From the NCBI GenBank assembly GCA_037074765.1, contig JBAMDO010000175.1, positions 55,040-119,039 on the forward strand: a stretch of DNA of 64,000 bases. The letters are read 5' to 3'. The translations under genes and the position numbers were made by a program. This document shows positions 23,574 to 35,293 of the stretch, piece after piece. Source of the DNA: Mansonella perstans. Its lineage: Eukaryota; Nematoda; Chromadorea; Rhabditida; Onchocercidae. The notes under the pieces are model-generated. The model saw only the letters and a program-made list of their open reading frames with translations. It was not told where the DNA came from and made no database searches. Within the stretch, counting starts at the first letter, position 1; every line of letters begins with the position of its first letter.

Positions 23574-24782
23574 AATTACCTTGATACTGGACAAATCAGC
23601 CATTAATTCTGCGATAATTCTATTGGAAATGTTTTGCCGAACTGAAATAAAATAAATTCAACTAATATAAAAATTTGTTTTTGTAAAATATCACAGGTGA
23701 CGTTATGTTTAAGTGAAAACTGTTTTAAAATTTTTTAAAACTCGTCTTTGAAGATTTATATAATTTTGAATTAACGATATGTATTAATATATACATAATA
23801 GGAATTAGAAACGAGTATAAACCAGATCAATTCGTTTCTGGTATCTAGTTTGAAATGTTTAAGTTGATTTCACCAAAGTCTGTGTAAGAAAGCGCACATA
23901 TTTCAGATAAGTGAAAGTAACGTGCTTAAACATTTAACGTACAGTTGACGTAGGCATTCTGAAGCAAACACATTATTACCCTTTATGCCACAAAAATGTG
24001 GCAGAATCCAGGCCAGAACAGCAGAATTACAAATTCATCCATGCGAAAGATATAGTTTCTTAATTCAGCAAATATATTCAAATTTTGATAAATTGACTTT
24101 ATTTTTATTATCTTATAAAAGTACGATTAACTTCCATGTGCTAAAATAAGAACATAAGAATATGTATTCCATCAGTCAATTTTTCAAAATTTGACAATTG
24201 GAGACCAAAAAAACTGCTGTAAATGATTCGAAAAAATAAAGTAAAGAGACAGGAAAAGAAAAAAGAAAGGATATTTTTGACAATTTTCCACTCTGAAAGT
24301 AAGAAAAAAAGAAGGAAAAAAAACCTGTTATTTTGTGTTATTTTAGTGTTATTTTGTTTTTCTTTTTTTCTATTTTTTTATCAAATTTTCCCGAAATATT
24401 TCGCCGCTTTCAGATTTATTCAAACAATTAGATCTAAAAGTAAGACGCAAAATAAAGTTAATAAAAGTAAGAAAAACATTACTATTTCTAGTTTCTTCAC
24501 TTCTTTTCTCCATTTAGCCAAGCTTTACCAATTTGGACATTCAACGATCAATCTAAATGCAAAATTTGTCCTCTAGGGAGAATACAGTAGCTGGCAACTG
24601 CCTCCTCTCTCCTTCCTACAAAAAAAACTATGAGCGGTGAGTGCATTTCTCATCTTGCAGTGTTTACAAATGAAATTTCGTTAAAATTAAAATCTCAGAT
24701 GTTTCCGTGTTTCTATTTCCAACTTTCAATTATAATTTCAACCATTTTTAAACTTGCATTTCAAATTATGCAATTAATGCTT

Positions 24783-25341
24783 CACTCATAAACTTGAGCT
24801 ATAAATTAATTTATTTTCGTAAAATTTCAAAAAAGCAAGCAACACGTACAACTAAGCATTATAATTTTAGCTCACAAATCTTATTCTTTTTGCTCGATTT
24901 AATTTGAAACATTACTGAAAAAGACATAATGGCTTGAGCCTATACCCTATGGCTCAAGCCATATGGTGCAGCGCAGAGACAATCCTCATACTCTAGGCAT
25001 TCCCTCTTTATACACAGTATTGATTCAAATTTCAAATAATTTAGAAACTTAATTACTTAAAATTATTAATTAAATCAATGCTACTTTTAACTGCAAAATA
25101 TAGCAAAAATAAATCAAGTATAAAGCATCATTTAAATTCAACGAAGTCCATAAATGTACAACGGAGAAAAATGCCAAACATAATGGCCTGGGCCATAAAT
25201 CTTTTTGGATAATGCGGAAAATTAAATCTAGCAAAAAAAAATTAGATTTGCGAGTAAAATGACAATGCTTAGTTGTACGTATTGCTTACTTTTTTGAAAT
25301 TTTGTACTGCGGAAATAAATTAATTTGTTGTTCAAATTTAT
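24783..25341. mobile_element. Fold-back / MITE-like element with ~155-bp inverted arms
   Basis: The left arm 24783-24940 is the reverse complement of the right arm 25185-25341 at roughly 80% identity by eye. Shared blocks are AAATTAATTTATTTTCGTA, AAAATTTCAAAAAAGCAAGC and ACGTACAACTAAGCATT. About 245 bp separate the arms and contain no coding sequence. A nested perfect palindrome, ATGGCTTGAGCC then GGCTCAAGCCAT around a 10-nt loop, lies at 24929-24962, and a shorter one (ATGGCCTGGGCCAT) at 25183-25196. This is the structure of a non-autonomous fold-back DNA transposon. The exact ends and target duplication are unclear; AATTAAT flanks both sides. Confidence 0.8.
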
Positions 25342-25448
25342 GAATAGTGGTAATTAATCGTAATTAAACGGTCCACTTTTAATCCACTAACTGTTATCAA
25401 AAGATTTTTACGATATTTCTGAATTATTCTCAGGCAATAAGCACGATC

Positions 25449-25570
25449 TGTCGGGAAATTTTCGAGTTGTGTTGCTTGTTGGCACAATCGAGTCTCAAAC
25501 TTGGGTAGCTCAGACTCGGGTTGAGTACAAACTTGGGTAATTAAACCCTTTATTATCGAACTTCAAACCG
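25449..25570 (+). mobile_element. BEL/Pao-type LTR fragment
   Basis: This begins TGTCGGGAAA, the same start as the LTR of the minus-strand BEL element nearby. For about 120 bp it matches the reverse complement of 58437-58553, sharing TCTCAAACTTGGGTA and ACTTGGGTAATTAAACC. Beyond about 25570 the similarity is lost. The remaining LTR may extend to about 25935, where a TTTTTCCGACA resembles an LTR border in the other orientation. No internal coding domain is attached. Confidence 0.55.
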
Positions 25571-26539
25571 CTCGTTAAACAAACGCAGAAAGAATATGTA
25601 TAAGCGAAAGTAAATAAACGAAAAACAAATAAAAAATGAAACAATGGATGAGTGAAAATCCTAACCTCGAAGAATTGACAGTTTATATACCATAGTAGAG
25701 GAGGAGGGAATAAGCTTAATAGAAAGGTCATAAGATCACAATGATAAAGATTTGGATTAATTATGGTTCACTGTAGATAAGTTACAACGGCGGCATCTTT
25801 GATGTGATACAATATAGGCAAAAAATGTCACAACGAATGTGATTTACATAGGCAAAAAATGTCACAAAAATGTTACAAAAAAATTACTAATTTACATTAA
25901 GAGCAAAATCACTTTCCCGAATTCGGTTTTTCCGACACGATTCAAATAAATAAGAATTTCGTTATTATTCAGTGATGTCAAAATTAATGTTACTCTTTGC
26001 AACTCTTCTGATAGGTTTTAGCCTTCTACACCAGCCTCAACTTTTCTCTGTACTATTTGTTTTTTATTTACTTCTTCTTCTGTTATGGCTTAGTATTCTA
26101 TCCTTGATGCAACTTTCTTCTGTATTATTTCATCAAGTTGAAGTTACATTTTCCAGCTTTTTCAGATTAATATCAAGATTCTTGCTGTTAAAATTGTATG
26201 GTTTTGATGTTACGTGACGTCGCATGTTCGAGAGTATCATTTGTGATTTATACAATTTGATAAACATGTGAACATTTGATGCAGTCTGATTCCAATTCGG
26301 TAATAGCACAAGAATGAAAAACGAAAACAAATCTCCAGTAGTCGTTGACGATTACATCAAGGCAGTATAACATTTTTGCAGAAGATTGTTCAACATTTGG
26401 CCATTTACACATTTGTTGCTTTTTTATATTTTCCATTGAATTTACTTAATGCAGTGTTTCAAATATGCGATAATCAGCATGACTAATGTAAGCATGAAAA
26501 TGGCGTGGAATAAAATGAAAATATTAATGGTCAGTGTCA

Positions 26540-27633
26540 TGGAAGAGATTCACGAAATATTTTAATGAATTGACATAGTAATCACCAAATAATAGGGACA
26601 TTCATTTAGATTTTATATTTTGATTAGTTTAACGGAACTCGGAGAAAAGGCAACTGAATAACTGGAGATAATTTGAAACTGATTCCCGTGATTGATTCTA
26701 TCTTTTTTATAATCATAAATAATTGATAAAAATGCTCAAGCAAAATATTACAAGTTGATAGATAAAAAGTACATGTTGGTAGATACTTAAATAAAGGATT
26801 ACATTGTCACAATAGGTACTTTATCTGATGCTGTGGACATAGTGGCCTGGAGACTGGTTGTCGCGTGAATGTATGATTGCCGACAAGATTAAGAAATGTT
26901 ACGTTTATATAATTGAACGTTTTATATGAGTTGACTGGTTGGAATGGAGCCGTCCACTTTGATGGCTCCCGGGTAATGAATGAATTTTGTATGGATGTGG
27001 TGAAGCGTCTGGATACTTTGAATTTGAAAGCTGAACTGCGGTTGATTCCATTTCTTTTATAGTAGTATCGATATGCATGAACAACAAAGGATTTGGACCT
27101 TTGGAGTTACATAAAAGAGCTACAATAGAGTCTTAGACAGTTGGTGGTAATTAAGTCAACAATTGTACTTTCATGAATACATAAAGGATCTGGTGTTAGT
27201 AGATGAGGCGCATGAACTTAATCTTGCTGTTTTTTTTTTGTTTTGTTTATTACCGCAAATATCAGAATTTAGACAGAGATATAAAGAAGGAGTTAAAATA
27301 CAATGAGGCTTTGTCCACTACAGTAAACATAATGATTTGAGCCGTAAGAAAAAAAAGAAGCATTACAATCCACCACTACATGCTACATAACTATAACAGT
27401 GCATCCGAAATTTGAAAGAAAAATTTGCTTCGGCCTTTTCCGATACTGGTAACAAATAGGAAAGCCTAAAATGTTTACAACAACATCATATCTCACATGT
27501 TAGAGAAAATAATTTGGAACAAAGGACATCACAAATTTACTGCGCCATAAGAAATTGAAAACAACTTTGCGCAACATTCTCTTCAATATAACTCAAAATA
27601 TTTTATAAAACATTGCTTCGGACTTTTTGGACA
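26540..27633 (-). repeat. 3' LTR of the BEL/Pao element, interrupted
   Basis: 26540-about 26850 and about 27440-27633 align with the two ends of the other LTR (29923-30407), for example GAGATTCACGAAAT, TAAAGGATTACATTGTCA and AAATTTACTGYGCMATAAGAA. The middle, about 26850-27440, has no counterpart and is either an insertion or a rearranged partial duplication. Divergence from the 5' LTR is high, so the insertion is old. Confidence 0.75.
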
Positions 27634-27809
27634 CTCGCCGCTGGAGCAAATTAATACTTGCGGGAAACAATTTTCAGGATTCTTTAGGGAGGTAATTTAT
27701 TTGGATTTGCCATGTTTCTGCATTCCTAGTTCGCGAGGATATAAGTTCGTCTTATTCACTGACTTTCTGCAGCAATTTCTCAGATACTATTGATCTAAAT
27801 CATTGGGTT

Positions 27810-28960
27810 TTCTTCGTCATATAATTTTAATGGCTGCAACAAGTTCACTGATCTTATGATAAGCTTTCTGTGGAATAATTCCAATACAGCGCTTTTCATC
27901 TTTTCATCCTTTTCTTCTTTGATTTCCTTTATTCTGGCCAACTTCGACATACCTCGAGAAATCCCAGATTCATCAGCCAGAACAATTTTATTCTCAGCGA
28001 TATTTTTCTGTTTATAAATTTTTGGGAAATATGTCCCTTTTGTGTTTAGTCTCTTAAACTAATTGAATATTTCTTTTTCCACATTCCACAGAACATATCG
28101 AGATCCTTAAGAATGTTTATTCAGCGCCTAATAAGTTTTTTCTAGAGTTTAATCCATATAGAATAAATTCGTCGTGGTTTTCATTATCGATAATGGGTAA
28201 GATCGGTATAGCATTAAATGATATGAAATCCATGGAGCGTACGATTTTTTTGCAAAATCATCGAGATTAAAATAAGTTAGTGTCGCATATTGGGATTGTC
28301 TTCTACTTCTACTATTGAAGTAATTAATCTCTCTCCCGCATCAGTTTTCTTCCAATAACTCGTCCCAATACTTACTCTTCGGTCCAATCAATCTTTCGCC
28401 AATTTCGCCACTCTAGGGACATCCCGGTATTATGTTTCTCCAATCATTTCTAGCAAAAAAGTCTGCTAGTTTATTCCTTGATACTTTTGAAGACTTGACT
28501 TGTGTTATACTTAAGATTAAGTCAGGATGGCCGCATCTAGCTATAAATCTTATCAGAATATGTAAAAAACATTTAGTAGGCAAATTCTCCAGTGGTCCTA
28601 GTGGTGAAAAATGTGAATAGGGCAACCCATATTTTAATTATACCGTTATTGACCTCGACGAAAAGAGGATAATCCGAACCAAATTATCCCAACCGACTTG
28701 TGCCAAAGTCCTGGATCGTTTGACTCGACCTTCAGGAAGATTCGACATAATTAGTAGCTTAAATGGTTAGGCTGTCCTTTCGCAAACCATGCACTTATTT
28801 AGGATTCGCTTGACTTCAATTAGTCCCTTAGGTATACAGAATTTACGTCTTATTTCAGAAAGAGTATAAGCTATCTCTGCTTGATATAACCTTTCATGTT
28901 GTTGTAATATAATTAATTCGATTATCTACCACATCAACAGAAGTAGTGGGATGTTTGTTA
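27810..28960 (-). pseudogene. BEL/Pao integrase remnant
   Basis: On the minus strand, in order: the H2C2 zinc-binding region (about 28945-28790, LSEIRRKFCIPKGLIEVKR then NKCMVCER); the catalytic core start (about 28770-28620, VNNGIIKIWVALFTFFTTR); core (28600-28415, FLHILIRFIARCGHPDLILS, LADFFARNDWRN, IIPGCP); and the C-terminal domain (about 28020-27810, SKLARIKEIKEEKDEKM, RSVNLLQPLKL). In-frame stops (one where Trp is expected after IIPGCP) and several frame changes show it is dead. The block order is exactly that of BEL/Pao polyproteins. Confidence 0.85.
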
Positions 28961-29444
28961 ACTTCATCTAGTTCAGAATTTTCTAATCGACTTTTGGATC
29001 TCCAAAAAGTCCCATTTTTCTTGTAATATAACTCCATTTAGCTATTTCCTCTTCAGTTATCCCTACTTGTCTAAGGACTACCCATTCTGCCAATTTATAG
29101 TCTTAGCGGAAAGCTGTTTCCTTTCCGTTAGTAATGATTGTAATCAGGACAATCTTCCTTCCCTTTGTCGTTATTTTTATAAATTTAAGAGTGCATATTG
29201 TCGTTCTCAGTAACCTTCACTTTTACTAAAAACGCTTTCATCTATGAGTTTGAATCTTTCAGGAATTTGAATCGTTATCTTAGCAATAGTTTTTTTCTTT
29301 CTTTCCTTAATTCTCTTTGCCTTCGGAATACTCACTGATTCCGAACTTCACTGTGCTAATCATAATTCTTTAGTTCTAAAGAGTACGTCCTTTTGTTGCT
29401 ACGTCGACCAGATTGTGTTCATTGAAATATAACGAGATGAGACT

Positions 29445-29680
29445 TCACAGAGTTTTGCACGAATCTAGGTAACAATCTGGAGTGATTATACGACCAATAC
29501 AATGACATTTGCAGTCTGACCACACCGTTACCATTAGGTCCTTTAAGCGCAGTTGGTTGATTACAAATCGGACCGCTCCAGTTAATGTAGCTAACGGTTC
29601 TAAATCATAGCTTTTATTGGAGCAATCCGAGACTTCGAAAATCAAGGATGACTGCACTGCTTGGAGTCTATAAAACATAG
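29445..29680 (-). pseudogene. BEL/Pao RNase H remnant
   Basis: The minus-strand frame reads LEPLATLTGAVRFVINQL and LKDLMVTVWSDCKCHCIG, matching the RNase H region (L-E-L-L-A and W-S-D-S-K-C-style motif) that sits between reverse transcriptase and integrase in BEL/Pao. Only about 240 bp separate it from the 5' LTR, so everything upstream has been deleted. Confidence 0.75.
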
Positions 29681-29922
29681 GTTACTGCTAAATATACCAT
29701 TTCGATAGGTCGGTGAAAACGTCCATCTACACTTGCTTTACTAATTTTGTTGCTAATCACGATAACATGATGATTCTATGACATCTGTTGGCCATTCATG
29801 AATAAGAGATTGCTATACTTCTCTGTAAATTCTTCCCTTAATGATTTCATCCCATGAATTATTTTTCTTCCATAACTTTTTGAGAAGGATCTTGGCTCGT
29901 GGGCAACACAAAAAATTTATCG

Positions 29923-30407
29923 TGAGAGAGATTCACGAAATTGTTACTGAATTGATATAGTAATCAGCATAGACAAATAATAGGGGCTGAATCGTTCACT
30001 TAGATCGTTGGTAATTTCATTAATTTGAGGAAACTTAGAAAACCAATCAGATAACTGGAGGTGATAATGAATTGACTCTGTCCCTTTTATAATTATAAAT
30101 GGTAAATGCTCAAGCAAAGGATTATATGTTGGTAGATAACAAAGTATCACATGTTTATAGCTTTCATATAAAGGATTACATTGTCATAATAAGTATATAC
30201 ATAATGTCTTGAAGGCTGGAAACAAATGGGGAAGCCTCAAGTGTTTATAATATAGTCATCATATGTTGGCGAAAATACTGCCATTACTTTAAACCGTTAC
30301 AAATTTACTGTGCAATAAGAAATTGAAAACAACTTCATGCAACATTCTTGTCAGCATAACTCAAATCAAAATATTTGTACAAAACCCTACTTCGGGTTTT
30401 CCCGACA
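29923..30407 (-). repeat. 5' LTR of the BEL/Pao element
   Basis: The LTR is 485 bp and starts and ends with the canonical TG...CA on the minus strand. The plus-strand right edge is GGTTTTCCCGACA, and GTCA follows as target duplication. It is paired with the interrupted repeat at 26540-27633. Confidence 0.8.
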
Positions 30408-31261
30408 GTCATGATGATGAACATGACTGAACTGACGTAACCTGTGAGAATCACGTGGAAAGATAGGTCTGATTATTGGGTATGTAAGTTTAACTGTTTC
30501 CATTGGTAGTAGCTGCTACACTCAATGTGTAACAGTTATCCGCTCCGTCATTTTTTGCAATTAGCCTTTCTAAGGGCAAAAATATTTATTAACAATGAGG
30601 AATCTGAATCAAGAATTCCAATTTTTGATATGTTTGACAAATTTCTGATCAATTACTGTATAACCATCGATCACTTGAAAATATTAGCTGATTCTTGACA
30701 AAAAAAAAAAAATACGCAAATATATAGTTGCACTTCAATCGATTCTTCACAAAATTTATAAATAAACTAAAATGAATTAAAAGTTAGCTTAATTAATGGA
30801 TATTTGATTTGATTGAGAACGAAAAACTTCTCAAATAATGACAGTGATGAGTAGCGAGCGATATTTGTAATAGAAAGGCTTAATACCGGCAGTAAATGGT
30901 TAATGGTTAATTGCTGATGAGAATATTTGATTCCCATAAATCTCCCGATGGAATAAGAGCAGGGAGAGCTATATATGTGTTGTACTTAATCCTACTCTCC
31001 TCTATTTTGGATCATTTCTATTCATTCCAAATTTCATTTCTTAGTCACATTTAAATTGCACTATTTGCATAGCAAAACTACTATATATAGGCCATTTTTA
31101 GCTGTTGGCAGTTTAATTATGCCACACTTGTCCAACAATGCTTTTGATTAATCGTTCAATAGTTTTATCCGTTGTTGTCATCATCGTCGTTATTCGCCGC
31201 TTTTAGTTTACGATGAAATCAGCCATCAAACATTATACATACATACAGATAGATGGACAGA

Positions 31262-31263
<2 letters not shown>

Positions 31264-31333
<70 letters not shown>
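31264..31333. repeat. (AC)n microsatellite
   Basis: An unbroken CA/AC dinucleotide run of about 70 bp, reading as poly-Thr-His in one frame. It is a simple sequence with no sign of being coding. Confidence 0.95.
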
Positions 31334-31337
<4 letters not shown>

Positions 31338-34300
31338 ATATCTAAGATTGAAATATCGATTGACCCAACAACTTTTGAGAGAAATAGGCTGTTAAAAATT
31401 TAAAAATCCATAGCTATTCTGAGGATTCACCAAAATTGATTACTTATAATGGATCGAATCATTTATTATCTGATAGGATTGCTTATGAATTTTTTATCTG
31501 TTCTCTTTCTTCCAAAAATCTTTTCCTTTCTAAGCATCAAAGCAATGAAGTTACTGAATCTCTTTGTAACTTTTGAAATATTCATCAATTCCTCTTTTCC
31601 AACCATTTTTACAAAAGATTGAAGGAACTGATCAGAATCAGTAATAAATGAATGGATAATACAAATGCATGAGCACTGCCATCTCATCATTTTTCTCCTT
31701 CTCCATCCTGCTAACTTGCCTACTCATATACCCGGATAATCAATGATATATCATTAATACATTTTGAATTTTAGTGAAACATTTGTATGGCTTTAAAATC
31801 TTTCCCAAGAGTATACTTGTTACTCTCTTTCTCTTCATTATTCTGGTATCTCTGATTGATTTAAAATTAAAATGTGACCGATCGTTGTCGGATACGGAAG
31901 AATTCTTCGAGTGAGCATTCTTTCATTCATCTTTCTCTTCCCTTCAAAATTTTCTTTAATTTCCTTTTTGTATTTTGAAGGGCAGGGCGGAAGAGCCCCA
32001 ACATTTATTCCATCAACAGTCTTACATGATCCGGTGTACATTTTGCCATTGTCCAGCTCCGTATCCTTATCTATCCGTTTATCCCAGTCATGCATCATCC
32101 ATCCATCATCCATCATTTCATGATCTTATCATTTTCTCATTCGTTTTCACCATCACTTTCAGTTTTGAAATTTATGTTCATTTTTAAGGATGTTTTAATT
32201 TTACTCTGAACATTCCATCAAAACGTTATCTCTATCAAAATTCATTTACGTTTATCGTTATTTGATTCATTTTTCCACATTACGTTTGTCGCAATTTTTT
32301 TTAACTTATACTTCATTTGAAGAAATATTACTGTCAGATCAAATGAAGCTCTTGACTGATTGGTGACAAAAATGACGGTGTTGCTTGTTGCCGAAATTCT
32401 TATAAAGTGTACTTTTATTCCAAAAATTTTGCAAACAAATGATTTTAGTAAAAATATGGATGTGCTGTTACTTTCAGATCAGAACTTAGTAACAGGAGAT
32501 TTCATACTTTTCATCTGCAAAATTCAGAATTAAAATTCACTTCAATATTAATGAGCGTTATTTTGATCAGCTGTACAAATTCCCTATTATCTAATTCATA
32601 TTGCATTTATTAAAATTTAAATTTGTTTTTAGAGGAAAGAAAAATTAAACCAAAAAAAAATCACATTCTCAGCAGTTTACTCCAATTTTCACGTTAGAAA
32701 GTTGTGCGTGTGTCTGCGGACTTTTGGGAAAAAAATGATAGTAGATTAGATGATGATGACTCAACAATTCAACGACCCGGTAATGCAATTCTTTTTTTAT
32801 CTTCAATAAAAAACCGACAAATACTTGTTTCAAATTTTTTGATTTGAAACTGGAAACATTTTGCAATGGACTCAATTATTTCATCCGGCTATAGAAATGT
32901 AAAAACAGTTATAGGAATAAAGTCTTACGTCAATTTTCACGTCACTTTTAGTTGCTGATTGTAAATGATCGAATCGTATTTGTTTTTTCAAAAAGTTACT
33001 TCTAAATTGTCAATCAAAAAGGCGGAAATTGTCATAACAAAAATCTTTCGAATACTAGTAGAACTTTAAGGACTATGTTATCAAAGCCTTTAAGCTTTAG
33101 CTGAACTTTAAGAACTCCAGAGGAGAGAGATACATAAAAATTAGTGCGGAATCTTAACTGAAAAGGTTACTCGCGATCAATCAATCAAACAAATGGCACA
33201 GATGGAGCCTTTCTGTTTACCTGCCTTGTTTATTTACCTTACTTTTGTGCTTATTTGTTTTTATTATTCGTATTTGATCGGTCGACGATATATGGCTTAA
33301 ATATAGCCCTTTTTAACACAGATCATTGTTGACTAAAGTAAGATGCGATTCCATTTTATCTAGTCTGTTGATTATCATCTCTCAAAACATCTTATTGAAA
33401 ATGTTCGGATTGAGTTTTGTAGAAATAATAAATTATTTTTAATTTCTTTGACTACTGTTCCTGCTTTTTATTTTGTTTTGCTTAAAATAAAACTGTGCTC
33501 GGCTGCCAAATGGCAAAATTCACAAAAAATCGCTATATTTTGCTTCATCGGCGAAAGCGAGGGGGAGGCTCTAAAGTTTCGTCTTTTCAAAAGAAAAAAA
33601 TTTTACTTTCATTCTTCTTCACTTGCAACCGAACCCTTTTTGCATTCTATCAGCATTTCGCTCTAGCAAAAACTTGAACTTTTCAAATTTCCATATTTTG
33701 CGCAATTTGTCTCATCAATGAGAGAAATTCGAATCATTTCAATTTCTTCTATCGCTGTAAATTGTTGGATTGAAATTTACATTTCCGTGTTCGATTTGAT
33801 GGTCACTTCTCAAACAGTCAATCTTCATTTTGTTTGCCATTATTTAAATAAATAAGCAATTGTCCAGGCTATTAATATTAAATGTGTTGCATGTCAAAAT
33901 TTGTTGCAAACTACTGCGTCATTATGAGCTCAAACAAAGTAGCATTTATTTCATTATTGTTTAGTATTAAATTAATTAATCTTGTAGTATTAATTAAGTT
34001 TATTGTTTACCGGTAGCATCTGCACTTTTTTTTGTATGACGAGACCTTTGTTTGACAACATTTACTATAGTGTTTGTTTTGCAAATAGATTTTGTTACAA
34101 AGAATTCAGTCATTTACGAATTTTATGTTAACCTGAAAAGCATTTCAGTACACGTAGATTTAATGAGAAGAATTTGCAAAGTTTTTTTATTAGTTGTCGT
34201 ATATGATTGCAAGAAGAAAAAGAACAATGCAACAATATCGTGATAGTGTTACTCGAACAGTTGTCGATCAGCCATTTATCCATTCATTATAATTCCATTT

Positions 34301-35109
34301 GTTAGTCGGATAAGGCTGTTAATGGAAGTCATTACCCCTATGATAAATCATCAATAATTTGTTATATTTTTGAAAAAGTCTTTAAAAATGATCCAACATA
34401 TCCTTTCGATCTTATTTTTAGCTTATATTAGATTTATTATTAGTAATATTAGAAATAGTTAGAAATTCAGGAATGTACATTTTATTATCAGAATTATCTC
34501 TTGATAAGAAATCGGCATATCCATATATATAAGGCCTGTTTACAGAAATTAATATTGCAACATTCAACGAAGATGATTTTTCGTCTTTTTTTTTAATTTA
34601 GTGAAATGAACGGATCATGGAAATTCCGGTATCGTATTTATTTTGCGTTTTTCTGGTTTCAATTAGATCATACAAAACTTCTCACAACTAGATTGTATTA
34701 AATCGATCCTCATTAAAAAAAAAAAAAAAACAGAACTTCATACCAAGTAAGAAAATGCAAAACGAAGAAAAAGGGAGAGAGCAAGAAAGAATAGCAAAAA
34801 AAAAAAAAAAAAAAACAAAGAAGTTCTTATCTTTGCCAATTCAATTTAAGTGGTCTTTTTTCTTCATTTTGCATTTTTTTTTTCGGACATTTTTGGGCCT
34901 AAATTCTTACGCTTATTGCTTAGCTATAAAAAATACAGTAGGATCAAGTAGCTCTGTTTAGTGTAATCTTTTCTTTTCATGATATTATATCTATTACTAT
35001 CATTTTTGCATTTAGTATCTAAAAAGTTATTACAATTTTCTCACATAATGATTGGAAGTTATTTTTCGACATTTGCCAGTATTTGTAGTATTTTATGCCT
35101 TAGGTCTCT

Positions 35110-35293
35110 TCATAATTATCAATTCATTTCAGTGTAGCAAAAATTTTAGTAATTTATGCAATGATGTAGCTAGTAAAATGCATGTAATCATCATAAATTT
35201 ATTTCTTAAATTCTCATAATCATCATTCATTTCAGTGTGTAGCACACAAGCTTAATTGCTTATGCAATGATGTAGTTTGTAGTGTTGATGCAA
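35110..35293 (+). repeat. Imperfect direct duplication of about 75 bp
   Basis: 35110-35185 and 35214-35293 share the order TCATAATYATCA, ATTCATTTCAGTGT, TTATGCAATGATGTAG with substitutions and small gaps. Each copy carries a TTTCAG, but no coding frame links them. Confidence 0.6.

Larger units (their letters stand above)
26540..30407 (-). mobile_element. Decayed BEL/Pao LTR retrotransposon, minus strand
   Basis: A retroelement with two diverged LTRs, flanked by the 4-bp direct repeat GTCA (26536-26539 and 30408-30411). The 5' LTR is 30407-29923, starting TGTCGGGAAA and ending CTCTCTCA. Inside it a primer-site-like TTTTTTGTGTTGCCCACGAG follows. Gag, protease and reverse transcriptase are missing. 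An RNase H remnant and the integrase remain with frameshifts and stops. The 3' LTR (27633-26540) is interrupted by about 600 bp. It cannot be autonomous. Confidence 0.88.

Noticed and set aside
24223..24576. 117-codon plus-strand frame rich in Lys, Phe and Ser
   Set aside because: Low-complexity AT/GA-rich sequence, no splice context and no homology; a chance frame.
25972..26217. 81-codon hydrophobic frame resembling a membrane or secreted protein
   Set aside because: Leu/Phe-rich composition arises from CT/TT-rich DNA, it lies between retroelement pieces, and I recognise no domain.
31838..32187. Overlapping 70-92 codon frames on both strands
   Set aside because: No homology, no codon or splice support, and competing frames on both strands of the same DNA.
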